From: Anseranas semipalmata
Taxonomy: Eukaryota; Chordata; Aves; Anseriformes; Anseranatidae
Length of the DNA: 64,000 nucleotides
Assembly (NCBI GenBank): GCA_013399115.1
Contig: VXAA01005170.1
Span: forward strand, 81,461-145,460
Reading direction: 5' to 3'
Below the pieces are notes generated by a model. It was not told the origin of the DNA. It ran no database searches and saw only the letters and a program-made list of their open reading frames with translations. A program made the translations under genes and the position numbers. Positions within the stretch are counted from its first letter, which is position 1; the number at the start of each line of letters is the position of its first letter. Shown in pieces: positions 24,541-36,383 of this stretch.

Positions 24541-25850
24541 TCACAGAGCTGGAAGGGACTTTGAGGGGGATCCAGATCATGTCCTTGTCTTGTCTCATTC
24601 CTGGCATGCTTTCTAACCTGTACTTAAAGACCATTAAGACAGTATTTCTTATCCTATCCAGTCTGTACTAGGACCATCTCAAATAAGATGCCTCCCTTGA
24701 GCATAGCACTTTTACTGGCAGAGAGAACAGATTTCAATCCCTTTTTGCAACTCTTTTTTACACCCATGATATCTCTCTTGCCTCTTTCTTTGGGCTAAAA
24801 ACAAGTTCAGTCCACAGACATCTTTTTCTCAGTATCTATTTGTCTCCATTTTGTTGTGTACTCCGCCCAGTGAATTCATATAGTTCCTGAAGGGTTATGG
24901 TCCAAAGGAGATGTAGTACTCTAAGGCCTCAACAGCATCAAGCAATAAGGAAGGGCTACCTCGCATAACTTTTAGGGGATACTCCTGTTTCTGCATTGCA
25001 TTCTGATATTTGCCATTTTCACAGCAACATGACATCCCTGACCTACTGCGACCTCTAGATTCATTTCTTCCAGTTAACTTCTTTCTGAGTAGTTATTCTC
25101 TGTTTTCTATTCTATATTATTATTCAAGCCTCAGTGGAGTATCTTGCCCTTGTCCTTACTTATTTCTAACTAGCTTCTAAAACCAATTAGTTACTGAATT
25201 ATTTCTTAAATTTGTTGTGATGATGTTATATTCTAGCTTTCTCTTCCTGTCTGCCTGTGTTCCTACTCAGCTTTGCGTTATTCTTAAGTTTAGTCACAGT
25301 CTCAGGATCCAGAAACATAATGAAAATATAGGGAAACAGACTGCAGAAAAACTCTACTTCATATAACTTTCCATCTGAAGTCCATTCTCTCTGTACAGTA
25401 TCTAGCCAGTACTGTGTCCACGTATGGAAGTTTTGTCAAGACCATATTTCTCTAGCTGTCCATAAGGATCCCATGTGATAGAGTTTTAAAGCCTTACTAA
25501 AGTCAAGATTTATGATATCAACTGCTTCTCCCATATCCACAAAGCCTGTACCTTGTTACAAAAGGAAACCAGACTGTTTGACATAATTTGTTCTTGGCAA
25601 ATCCACGTTGGCTTATACTTATCACACTGTTATCTTTAAGGTGCTTATAAATACTTTTTTTGATAATTTGTTCCAAAAATGTTACAGCAGTTTGACATTA
25701 AGCTGACTGGCCTGTAATTTCTTGGCTTCTCTTTTCCCTTCTTTTTAATACATGGCTGACACTGGCTCTGTTATAATCTCCTAGTTTCTTACGTATTTTC
25801 CACAAATTCTCAAAGATAGAGCACACTGAAAGCTTCCACATTCCACAAAT
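24541..25850 (-). mobile_element. Ancient CR1/L3-like LINE, reverse transcriptase to 3' end
   Basis: This is an old copy in sense with EPHA6. The 3' end at 24541 reads CACAGAGCTGGAAGGGACTT on the plus strand. Higher up come GTAGTACTCTAAGGCCTCA and GGGGATACTCCTG, then GCCTTACTAAAGTCAAG, and CAAATCCACGTTGGCTTA at 25600. On the minus strand 25719-25693 translates as NYRPVSLMS, the conserved non-LTR reverse-transcriptase motif. The frame is broken by stops and small indels throughout, so it is dead. Gene order (polymerase at high, 3' end at low coordinates) fits one insertion of about 1.3 kb. The upper limit is approximate. Confidence 0.75.
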
Positions 25851-27914
25851 TCTTTTTGGCTTCAAATACAAGACAGTTGTTTGTAATAAATTTCTCGTTG
25901 CTCAGTAGGAAGAATATCTACAGGGATTAAAAGAAAAAAACAGCATTTGCAAATGAACTTCTCACAGCAGTATCACAAATACTGTTTTCTGCCTCTTTTA
26001 ACAGGGTTGCTTGAGAACAAATGTTGGCTTTGTAGCATTACTGACACTAGCTTCTCAGACTAACCTTAGATCACGTATGTGCTTGCTGTTCCCCATTTCA
26101 CTATTAAGTATCACATTCACTCAAACTCAGTTTCTAATTGCTCAATTTTTTTTTGTTCAGAAAAAAATAACTGTATCAGCTGTCTCCAGTGCAGGTTTTC
26201 TTCTATATACAGTCATTTTTGAAAGCAAAGGAAATGAAAATGATGCCTTTATCCTACGACGAAAGGAGCGTGCCTCCAATAAATAAAAGTGCACGTGAAT
26301 GCTGTGTGTGAAAGCAAAAGAAGGAGTATTAGTTATGAGCTCTAATGTTGTTGCCTCTCTGGATGCAGATAAATAACAAGGGGAACCATTAAACTTAGCA
26401 AAGGCCATCTGGCCTCTTTTCCCCAAAGCTGACTCTGTCTAGTGAGGCCATATTAGATGGATTTACAACATATACTTTGCAGCATCATTTTATATAACTT
26501 TCTACCACTCTTCATTTTTCTCCTTTCTCCTTTTCCCCAGCCTCACTAAATGTAGGTGTCTGCCGCAGCATCTAAACTCTAGTCGAAAAAAGTGTAAGCC
26601 TGATGACAAAGCTGCTCTGAAAATAACTTCATAACAATTACTGCATCAAAGAGCAATATATCATAATATTTTCTCCTTCCAGTAACATTTTTTTCATGTA
26701 TTTTTACACTTAGCTGCTGCTAGACATGCTTCAAGGGATTAAAGTTTGGTGATGAATTCCTGGGTTTCATTTGCTGTACAGTCTGCTGCTGTTAATGTTT
26801 TAAGGTAGTTAAGCACACTTCTTATAGAATCTTTAGAAAATATTTTCTCTGGAAGAAGAAAATATACGTTAAGGATTTTGACATACTATGTCAATAATAA
26901 ATAAATAAATCTAGGTTTTTAAAGAGTATTTTAGTTTTCTGATGTGAAAGGAAATAAATCAGTTTTTAGGTAGGAAGAGGAGCATTACTATTGCAAATGG
27001 TAACAGTGAAGAATGCAGGAAGACCCTGTAATTACCCAAGGTAAATTAATCCCTTCCTCCTACAACTCAGAGATTCACAAAACTGGACAAGACTCGAGCA
27101 TCTTTCTGTGAAACCTAAACATCTGTCTCTTCAGGGAACAGTTAAGGGAAAATGCTGCCGACTCTCAGGAGCTGCTTAATCCCCATATTCTCTTTCCCAC
27201 ATGAATCCCTGGAGAGCACACAGTCTCTTCCAAATAAAGAAGAGTGAGCAAATGCAGTGTGATGGGTACAGCTGATAGATTACCTCGGTACCGGGATTAA
27301 CTTTGCCGTGGCCTGTTTCTTGCCTCACTGCCCCGGCTGTTGGTTAGCACACCTTGGATACTGAGTGGCAGTAAGACGCTGACAGCAGCCTGGTAGTCTG
27401 CAGCTGCAGACACAACTTACAGGGATCACTCCGAAAGAAGTCACAGTACTCCGAGGCAGCTCTTTGGTTCATTTTACAGTTTTTTAAAAGACAGCTTCTA
27501 GCTGTGTTCCCTTTCTGTGGTTTAAATCCCCAGAATGAACAAACCACAATGACAGTGAGCACAGACCAAAGCCTGCAGATGTTCTCCACGTGGGAACTGA
27601 ACCTATGAAGCAATAACTCCCCCAAGCACACAAGCCACCTTGCCTCATTATGACCGTGTTCCTGTCCATATGATGCTAAATGCAATTGCTTTAGCCAAGA
27701 ATGGCCCATTAGGTAGAGCTGTGAAAAAAGTAGATGAGATTTAACTCTTAACAGCTACATAAGTCTGTGGGGCATCCATTTAGACAGTAGGCTAAGCAGG
27801 GGAGGGTATATAATTGTGAAAGGACCAACCTCGGGACAAAGCACCTTTACAGGAATTATTGCAATCATCTGACAGGCAGGCCTCAGGGAAATACTGCTCT
27901 GCCACAGCACAATA
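25851..27914. other. Intron stretch without recognisable genes
   Basis: Mixed AT-rich sequence with a short AAAT repeat near 26895-26910. A 121-codon minus ORF at 27344-27709 has no domain I recognise and is probably chance. Confidence 0.55.
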
Positions 27915-28045
27915 GCTAAGGAGTGAAACTGGGATTCAGACTTGGGTTATATTACTGTATCCCCTCAGAACTGCTGCATGGGCTTGGGTACAACATGGCA
28001 CTCATCTCTGTTTTCCCTCAGCAAAATGGGGATTGCATTTATGCC
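27915..28045 (+). mobile_element. Possible MIR-like SINE fragment
   Basis: GTGAAACTGGGATTCAGACT, CATGGGCTTGGGTAC and CTGTTTTCCCTCAGCAAAAT-GGGGAT fall in the order seen in MIR. Divergence is high and ends are uncertain. Confidence 0.45.
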
Positions 28046-28181
28046 ACGTATGAAGGCTGCAAGATCACCCAGCAGTGATTCACATACCCGTGTGGTGTAC
28101 TCAGTCACAGCCATGCTCAGAGAACAGGCACCTTGATTGCACTTCAGTGGCAAACTGCCTATTAAAAAGGTTTTGCAGTTT

Positions 28182-28182
<1 letters not shown>

Positions 28183-28213
<31 letters not shown>

Positions 28214-28221
28214 TTATTTAT
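28183..28221. repeat. TATC(7) microsatellite with TATT tail
   Basis: Seven perfect TATC units (28183-28210) followed by TATT-type units. It is likely to vary in length between individuals. Confidence 0.97.
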
Positions 28222-29174
28222 TTTATTATGCATCTCTTGTTTGTCTTTCTTGTCATATCTTCTATACTCTGTATCAACAAGCATGAGTAAACATACCTGA
28301 CTGCAACTATCCTATCTAATTACCGAGTACATCTTTCTATCAGTTCAGATAGCTGCCCTTTCAACTTTTCATATGTTTATTATTTTACTCATATGCTTGC
28401 AGTACAAGTGATTGCCAAGATCACCATTACACAGGCAGGGGACTGAAACAGACAATGTGTCCTACTCAAAGCCTGCATGTGAAGTTGGTAACAGGACAGG
28501 AAATTGCTGAAGTGTCAGCCCCTTTCTTCCCACACACAGTGTACTCTTATCCGGCAGCTGTGGAAGCAATACTGAAAGAAGAGCCTTCAGCCCATAAGGA
28601 AATACTAAACTGGAAGCTCACATCCCTTTCCAAAGAAATCACCAGAAGTAAGGTCACATATACCGTATTTCTGGTCAAATTACCTCTTCTTTGACAGCAA
28701 ATTTCAGGTATACTTTTGTAGGATGATTAACTTATGTACATCAATCTTATACGAGAGAAAAAGATACTGAATTTCATCCTATGGTAATGAATTTTATATA
28801 GCTGCAAAAATAATGCTGGATTTTTGAGGGAAATTTGGTGTTGTGTCTCCAGCAATTTAGGATATCTCATGATGCACAGTCTGTTGTAGTTAACTGCCGT
28901 CATCTTACATAATCTGTTCTAATTAGCTGATGCCCTTCCATTATGAAAATATCCACAGCATCTTCATACTGCAAATGCATGCCAACTTTTTTACCCAAAA
29001 GCTCAAAGTTAGCAGCTTAGTTTACAGGATATTTTGTGAGGTGGGGAAGACATAATTTAGCTGAGCTTGCTGTTTCATTCATACAGATAGTGGAAAGTAA
29101 GGCACTGGTGTGGGGACTTGGTGATATAACTGAAACCAAAATACAGCACTAAATAAGATGAAGGATCGCTGTAA
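28222..29174. other. Intron stretch without recognisable genes
   Basis: Contains a plus-strand 79-codon ORF (28455-28694) with no recognisable domain. I see no named repeat. Confidence 0.55.
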
Positions 29175-29300
29175 GCCACTGGCCTAGGATTCAGGGGAAT
29201 TGCTTTCATTTCTGATCTCTGCCATGCACTTCGTGCACAATACTGTGAAGATCACTTAACATCTTGGTGCTTTATTTCCCTATCTGTAAATCAAGGAAGT
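29175..29300 (+). mobile_element. MIR-like SINE fragment
   Basis: CTGGCCTAGGATTCAGGGGA, TCTGATCTCTGCCATGCACT, AGATCACTTAACATCTTGGT and TTTCCCTATCTGTAAATCA match the order and wording of MIR-type SINEs of amniotes. It is the clearest SINE in the window. Confidence 0.72.
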
Positions 29301-31882
29301 GGAAACTACTAAGAGTTTAGGTTTAGGGTTCAAGGGGACTTCTACTTGGGAGTTTAGGATTCCTGGCACAACTTGTTTGCAAAATGTCTTCCACGAGGAG
29401 TCTTTCTTTGGACTCTGCTCACATGGCTCATCACAGAGTCTCCCTTTGAGATTGTGCAATTGACCCACTTTTGCAGGCTTCTGGAGAAGGACAGGTTGGA
29501 GGGATGTGCTGGTTAATGTCTGCAGGTTGCAGCATGGTGGAAGTCTTTCTTATGGCAAGAAGCTGATTTTTTTTTTTTTCCCACACGGGCTCTCTGTAAA
29601 AAGACTGCACTATAACAANNNACAAATTTTTTTTTTTTTTTTTTTTTTTTTTAAATAATAAGGAAGATAGACTATATTATGACCTTCCAAATATCAGCAC
29701 ATAAGAATTGTTATAGTCACCAAATACCTTTCAGTAGGATTGTTAAAGATAAACACTCTCCACTTTTTATCTTCACAAAAGCTTTTAAAAGTGTAGACTT
29801 ATATCTGCAGGAAACAACTATTATTAATGAAGCAGCTGGGTTTCTTTTTAAATAGGTTACTTTGCAGCCATTTGCTCTGCTAATTATTAACAGAAATGCT
29901 GATGACATATCTACAGTACTTTGGGATGCTGAATATTATCTAAAATCCTTTTAAAAATCATTTTAGAAGAATAAACCACATCTGAAGTGTGAATTGAAAC
30001 TGTAAAATAATACACATGGAAACCAGCTGCAGAAATGATTAGCTCACATTTTCCCCCAGCAGTTTTGCCTGCAATATCTTTTGCAATGTGAGAAGTATTG
30101 CTTCACAATAACATCATAATTTTGCTGATGTCAGTTTCTATTAAAGTATCATAATAAGTAGTAATTGTTTGGATAAATAAATGCATGTGAATAATAATTG
30201 GAATATAGATATCATACTAGAGCAACTCAGAAAAAGGTAATTCTCTGTCATGAATTACTTCAGTATTTGGTTTTATTCTCTTCTATGTAATTTTGCACAC
30301 ACACACATGCACATACACATGCACACACAAAGAACAGTTCTGGGCCAAGGCAAGTCTTCCTAGGTCACTGCTGTAAAATTACAGACCATGGAAACCTCAG
30401 GTCCTCAAATCAGTGACAGTCTGTCTCTCTCATGCAGATAGATAGAGAGATGAGCCAGAAAGGCAAGGGGGGAGGATTTTTTAAACCTAACCAGTCTCTA
30501 GAAGATCTTCATGATATCAGACCCTCTCCAGAAGATAACTAGATTTTGATAGACCATCAAATTCTCACCAGAAACTGTGGTGTTGGTATATATCTGACAA
30601 CAGAGCAGATGCCTGTCATATGTCTTGACAAGGAAAATAAAAAAAATTTTTGGGACAGTCTGTGAAGAGGACAGCAAGAGATGCTGCAGAAAAAATTGCA
30701 ACAGCAATCAAAAATCAAAAGCAAAAGGAAGGGAGAAACAGTGTCTAGAAATATCTAAAATAATGGCCCTGATGTGTTTTCAAGGTAGTATTCTCTGTTG
30801 CAGATGCTCTTGTGGTTACCTCTTTTCTCAACCTGCTGTCAAATAAGTGCTCTCTGTATGACCTTCTCTCCCTCTCATTCACTTGCATGTCTTTCTAAAG
30901 CATTGGCTGTTTTTTCCCTCCTGCTTATTCACTCTTTTCTCTTAGCACTTCCTTCTTCCTGCTACCATGGCATCCTTCATTATCATCATCTAGAATTTCC
31001 TACAAATATTTTCACAGCTCCTTTTTGAATGCCTCTCTTCTATGCTTGGGATACCCTTTCAAATGTGTCCACAAACCACAGTCCCCGTCCTCTCCCAGAC
31101 CTTGTGTACTGTCCCAGCCTTATCATTCTGCAAGATGGCAGTGGCAAGGCAGCAGGCTAGTAAGGACTGACATTTACTTTCTAAGACAAATTTGAAATAT
31201 TTGACAGTCAAATTATTCACACAGGTTCTTATGTCATTAGGCCTCCAGACACTTGCAATGGTTGTGTTAACAAAAAGACTATTTTAGGATAAGTTTAGCT
31301 TCAGGGGTCATCCCTTCCTTCTACTTTTCTAAAATTGTGCCAACATATTTTTCATGCTTTATATAGCCCTTCTTTAATGTTTATGGAGTGACCTTTTGGG
31401 GTTAATTAGTGCCAGGACACTTCACCCATGAACTGTTTTCTAATTCAATTTGTTAAATGTGAGTAACCATAAATAATTATAAATCAATTACAGAGTCTAT
31501 TCTACACTTCACCAACCAAAAATATCATAACAAAGTATTTTTGAAGGTGATTGAGCAAAATGAACAGCTTCTGTAAGCCTAGGTATTTGTGCTTCAATTT
31601 ATCTTTTCCTTCACAATAACACTAATCGAAATATATTTTGCTAAATATGGAGCTACTCTTGTAGAAGAAATCAATTATATTCTTAACTTTAAATCTTCTT
31701 TTTTTTCCAGCTATGCTCTAATGTATCACTGTACCTTAGAAATGTACCCTGGGGAAAATGCTTCTATTCTTCACTAAAATTCCATGAATAACATTATGGA
31801 GAAATTAATTTATGATAAATGATTTAAAATCTTAACATAGAATGGCTTCTTATTCAAATGTCATCAGAAAATGGCACCTTAC
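29301..31882. other. EPHA6: Intron stretch just downstream of the 62-bp exon
   Basis: Contains three N at 29619-29621 next to a long T run (about 29627-29652) and an imperfect CA repeat at 30295-30329. It ends at the splice donor of the 62-bp exon. I see no other gene. Confidence 0.6.
30295..30329. repeat. Imperfect CA microsatellite
   Basis: CA units interrupted by TG and TA. Confidence 0.9.
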
Positions 31883-31944
31883 CCTCAGAAAGGAGTCAAG
31901 GGATCCATTCTCCATGTATTCAACTACAATCATTACTGGTCTGC
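31883..31944 (-). CDS. EPHA6: Internal exon of the same EphA receptor kinase (gatekeeper and hinge), EPHA6
   Basis: This 62-bp exon is too short for an ORF scan but is clear from splicing and protein content. It starts with two bases (GC) that complete a split codon, Ser if the upstream exon ends in A. It then encodes 20 residues: RPVMIVVEYM followed by ENGSLDSFLR. This is strand beta-5, the gatekeeper, the hinge and helix D of the Eph kinase domain, which contact the adenine of ATP. It joins the 210-bp exon in frame to give SFLR-KHDGHF, as in EphA proteins. The acceptor is CTGTTTTGCAG, with a possible branch site TTCTAAT about 25-30 bases upstream. The donor is GTAAGG at 31882-31877. The gatekeeper is Val (residue 7 of the exon). 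Most Eph receptors have Thr, and from memory EPHA6 is the one with Val and EPHA7 the one with Ile, so this residue is the strongest evidence for EPHA6. Confidence 0.92.
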
Positions 31945-32110
31945 CTGCAAAACAGCAAAGAAATACATTAGAATTATAGACATATTATGGAGTTTTTATA
32001 TTTCCAACTGTTAGGCACAGATTAGTCACATTACCTAAATATGTTACCCATTTTCAAAATCTTCATTTATATCACAAACACAACTCCTTGTGTTATTCTT
32101 TAAGAATTAT

Positions 32111-32157
32111 TTTCTTTCTTTCTGTTTCTTTCTTTTTTTTTTTTTTTTTTTTTTTTT
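32111..32157. repeat. TTTC-rich tract ending in T(25)
   Basis: TTTC-type units lead into 25 T (32133-32157). On the EPHA6 sense strand it is an A-rich tract about 170-210 bases upstream of the 62-bp exon. Confidence 0.92.
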
Positions 32158-32305
32158 ACAGGAGTGAATTAGCTAAATGTACATCATTTGCTCTGGTGTA
32201 TTCTCCCCTTAAACAGGATCAAAAAAGAGCCCATTATTTCCAAATAGCAACACTTGCTGTACCTCCCATTAGGAACAGCTCTAACTGACTTAAATATAAT
32301 TTGTT

Positions 32306-32375
32306 AGGTTATGGGTTGGACTGGATGATCTTGGAGGTCTTTTCCAACCTAAATGATTCCGTGATTCTGTGACTC
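32306..32375 (+). mobile_element. CR1 LINE 3' end fragment
   Basis: GGGTTGGACTGGATGATCTT, GGAGGTCTTTTCCAACCTAA and GATTCCGTGATTCTGTGAC is the CR1 3' end in sense orientation. Only about 70 bases are left. Confidence 0.92.
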
Positions 32376-33099
32376 TGTGTATCTTGCAATAACATTTTGG
32401 AATATATCTGAGGCAAGGAAAAAAAATTCATAAGCCATCTCCAAGAAATTACATACTCAGTGCCACTCCTTCTCCAAGAAAAATATCTCAACAATTTAGT
32501 GGCATACAGATAGAAAGATAGAAAGAGATATCACAAAAAAGCCCTCCTAGATTGGGTGTGTATATATATATGCATATTTGGGTGCGAGTTGCCTTAATTC
32601 AGCAAAACTCTGAATTCATGATTGTACTTAATTTAACATATACACAATGTTATCCAAATAAAAGTTTTGCTCAACCAGCATAGCTTTCCTGTTTGGTTTC
32701 AGGATGGCATCATACACAAATTCATTGTTCTTTAAAACAGAATAACAAGTTATATTATTTTCTTAAGAAAATACCCAAATATTTGTTATAAATGTTTAAA
32801 ATGGGCACTTTACTAAATACCATTTCCCTGTTGATATGACTTAGCCACCACTCTGGAGCTGCTTGACAGAAGAGGCCCAAAGAGCACACTAATCAGGTAG
32901 TGCTGCAAGATGTTTTTTAGAAATGTTAATATTGCAAAGGAGCCATTCTAATATATGCAAAACTAACATAACATATAAGTATGTTAGTAAGATAGGGAAG
33001 GAGGTAGAAAGTCTTAAAATGTCGAACTTCTCTTTTCCTGAGAATGTCTGTCTCTTTTGAGGGTTGTGCAAAACCGGTGCCACGCCAGTTGGTGAAAAC

Positions 33100-33640
33100 A
33101 CAAGTCCTCCCTTTTCTCTTTCTCTAAACGTTAGCTGTTCCAGTACTTTTAAAAACCAAAAGAGGTCTCTTTCAGGACTTTTTTCCCATCTCTCAAATTA
33201 TCACTGTATTTTATTTGGACAAGGTGATGAGAAACAAACACAATATTCAAGGTGAGAAAGCACAGAATGGCATTATGATGATTACAGTATAATTTTTCAT
33301 TTCTGTACATGCTGGAGTTCTCTTCAGCTTGATTAATAGTGGAAGTGTTAATTAAACTGTCCACAATACACAATAAGCCACAGCCAGGTATTTCTCCTAG
33401 GTTGTTACAGCTAACCTTGTATTTAAAAAAGTGAATGAGCAGTTTCTCTGTTCCTTCCCAGCATGTCGACATTGAATTCCATGTGCTGGAGATGCTCATT
33501 CATGTGACTTATTCTAGTCTTTCTGGAGTCCCTCACAACATTCTTTCATTTATTCTGATAAAATTTTGTGTTCTTTCTTGTATTCATGCTCATGTTTAGG
33601 TCCTCAATGAATAAAACAGTGCTTAATAATGTTTACAATG
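33100..33640 (-). mobile_element. Probable ancient CR1/L3-like LINE fragment
   Basis: Plus-strand pieces CAATATTCAAGGTGAGAAAG, CAGAATGGCATTATGATGAT, CATGTCGACATTGAATTCCA and TTTAGGTCCTCAATGAAT follow the antisense order of the old amniote CR1/L3 consensus as I remember it. No intact reading frame remains. Ends and family are approximate. Confidence 0.55.
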
Positions 33641-36307
33641 TAGTAATTTTGTGTGTGTGTGTGTGTGAAAATTCTCATCTGCATTCTTGGTCTTTTTGAA
33701 TAGCCTTTCTGAAGTGTGAAGAATTTTCAGCTTCTTTTTTTCTTTTTTTATTGAATGTTTGGTCTCATCTGTAAGTGTACATCTGTCACCAAATCAGTTT
33801 ATTTATATTCATCTCCATCTGTTGGTTATACCCTGGTTTTGCACTATAAGCTTAAACAATTCATCACTTTTAAGCTCTTAGAGATAAGAGCATTTTAAAA
33901 AATTGTTTTCTTGACTTCCCCTTGCTTATGCTGACTAGTCGTGTAGCCTAGTCCCTTTAGTTTCAAGCACATGAATATCTAGATTCTCATACCTTTACCA
34001 TTTGCTTATTGTCAAGGGACTGAAATCTCCATATGAAAGGAATATTCTATAATCTAGAGAAGTAAACAAATGGCAGCCTGATGCTAGAGGATCTTATTAT
34101 ATGCAGAACCTGTCTTCACAGGCAAACTTTCTAAAGCAAGCAGTAATTTCTAAAGTGTTGCAGACTGCAGCATCTTGCAAAAAATAGGGATGTAAAGCCA
34201 GCTTTCAGACGGTATACTTGTTCAGGCTTAAGTTACCCAGAATTTTCTCTTTTGGGGGTAAATCAACAAATAAAACACCTTTATGGAAAATTTACATTTG
34301 AAGAGAATGACAAATGGAGCTATTGAGCCTCAAAACAATGCCCCTAGTTTCCTGTTAGGAATTCTTTGGCACCCTACACTTTGCAGAAACTATTCTGTAG
34401 TTTTCTCTAGAGGTTCATACGTTCTCATTACATCTTTTATACTCCTTAGATGCATGTCCTCTAACACAAATTATTTTCATACTTTGCAAAACCAATTTTT
34501 AACTCTTCTATGTTCTCTCCCAAAACACATCTCCTCCCCCCTCAAAAAAAAACCCAAAAAACAACAAAGCCACCCAACGAACTGTCCTTCATTTTGCTCA
34601 GGCCAACAGTATGCACTTCTAGGCTGCAATAACAATGAAATGTATCTATATGCATTTATCTGTGGGTTTAAAAAAGAGATTTCAGTATTTTTCGTTAGAT
34701 AACATTTATGAGTTTTTAAAATGCCTGATGTCTTCCTTTAATCTCTTGAAATGATGCCTTAACACATCAAGCCATCCCTGATGAAAATACTGTATAATAC
34801 TATGAGTCATTTCAAGAATACACACATAAAATCAGCTCTTCCACATGATATCACAGGAATGGCATAATCATGTAAACACAACAAAATAAATTCCTTTTTG
34901 TCTTCAAAGAGGTTGCTGTATATTGGAAGATGTGCATATCATTAAGCTTTCAGGAATTTTTGTGAACAATAAATTCAGTCACAGAAGCTGATGTTAGCTT
35001 CCCGCAGGCTCAGTCTGTATCCCTTTCCATGCTACCTTAATCTCAAACGAACTTGATGTGTGATAGCGTAAACCTTCAAGACACCACAAAATGAACCCAG
35101 CTCCATCCCTTGATTGCCTTAAGCAAGAATCTAAGTCTGGAACCTAACACTAACTTCTAAAATAATCTTCTCTTAGTACACCAGCACTTGATAAAAGCCA
35201 TCATATTTTGGCTGCAAGCTTAATATATCACTGAAGATATTTATGTGCCCCTAGCTGGATTGTGACAGGCAATACAATAGGACTTCTAGTCAGTGTAATA
35301 TTTGTCTTTGGAGTACATGTAGATCAAAAATGTCTCAGCTAGTGTTTTGGTTGCTTTAAGATATGGTAATATAAAACTGCTACACAGCAGATTCTAGTGG
35401 ATACATTTATCATCAAAACGGTAATACATAGGTTCTATTCCCAGTAAACAATTCTTTTCCAATAATGCCATAGGCTTGTAAATTTCATACAATGATCTCT
35501 AAGTATTCTACAAAAATAAGAACATCAAGTGTCAGGAAAGGTAAGGTAGGACACAACTTGATTTCAATTGTGTGGAAAAACGGGTCTGGAAAATCAAGTG
35601 GCCCTCTCCATCTAGAGAGAGTAGTCTACCCATCCAGGCTGTGTTTGGTTACCAATACACAGTGTTGTACTTCATTCCAGGACCTTGCAGAGACACTTGT
35701 GTGATTCCACTGTGCATTCATGTTGCGTGAACAGGCGCTCAGATTCACATTTGAAGGAACGGGGCTAGCAATCAGCTCCGGAGAAGCTGGCTGAGACGTG
35801 GGGATGAGCAGCTGACTGGCACATCCAAGGGGAGAATCCAACACTAGACATCTCAGTCCAGAGACTGAGCCACTAGTCCCAAGGGCAGGCAGTGGGGCTG
35901 ACTGGACAGTCCACTGTGAAAAACAGAAATCCTGATATGAATAGCCATTGGACTCCATCAGCTCCAGGACTGGGAAGCAAACCCTGAAAGCACAGCTCTA
36001 CTTCTGATGCCCCAAACACAACAAAGCACCATCTGGGATGCCTAACCTCTAAAGGGTCAGAGGATAGCAGCCAGCCCTGGACTTGCAAAGAACAAAGTTC
36101 TTGGTAAGCCAAAGGCTATGTATGATATTAGCTGCTGTTAGTTCCCTTTTTAGCTGCAAAGAGCAGATGTTATCCTTTATACTGTGATACAGTCTGAGTC
36201 CTGACAAGATTAAGGTTTGTGCTGAACCCTGTACAAACACAGAATACTGCTTCTGCTTTAAAGAAGACTGACTTTGAAAGAAAAGAATGCGAGATTTCTA
36301 AACTAAC
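33641..36307. other. Intron stretch without recognisable genes
   Basis: Includes a GT(8) run at 33651-33667 and a C/A-rich patch near 34535-34570. The 139-codon plus ORF at 34283-34702 has low-complexity, lysine-rich parts and no domain I know. I see no named repeat. Confidence 0.55.
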
Positions 36308-36383
36308 AAAAAAAAAAAAAAAGAAAAGAAGAAGAAGAAGAAGAAGAAGAAGAAGAAGAAGAAGAAGAAGAAGAAGAAGAAAG
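36308..36383. repeat. A-run plus GAA(18) trinucleotide repeat
   Basis: Eighteen uninterrupted GAA units lie at 36328-36381, preceded by an A run. On the EPHA6 sense strand it is TTC(18), about 4.4 kb upstream of the 62-bp exon. Poly-Leu or poly-Ser reading frames across it are artefacts of the repeat. Confidence 0.98.

Larger units (their letters stand above)
19622..31882 (-). other. EPHA6: EPHA6 intron between the 62-bp and 210-bp exons
   Basis: This is a complete 12,261-bp phase-0 intron: donor GTAAGG at 31882-31877, acceptor CAG at 19624-19622. It contains MIR-like fragments near 20.3, 27.9 and 29.2 kb, a 61-base assembly gap at 22.1 kb, an ancient CR1 at 24.5-25.9 kb and a TATC microsatellite at 28.2 kb. 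ORFs of 60-120 codons in it resemble no protein I know and lack a shared frame or splice context. Confidence 0.88.

Noticed and set aside
27344..27709. 121-codon minus ORF, same strand as EPHA6
   Set aside because: No similarity to Eph sequence and no suitable splice sites seen. The two flanking exons already join in frame without it.
28183..28221. Tandem TATC units as a possible array
   Set aside because: Units are 4 bp with no spacers, so this is a microsatellite, not a CRISPR-like array.
34283..34702. 139-codon plus-strand ORF
   Set aside because: No recognisable domain, lysine- and asparagine-rich low-complexity part, inside an intron without splice or promoter context. Expected by chance in 64 kb.
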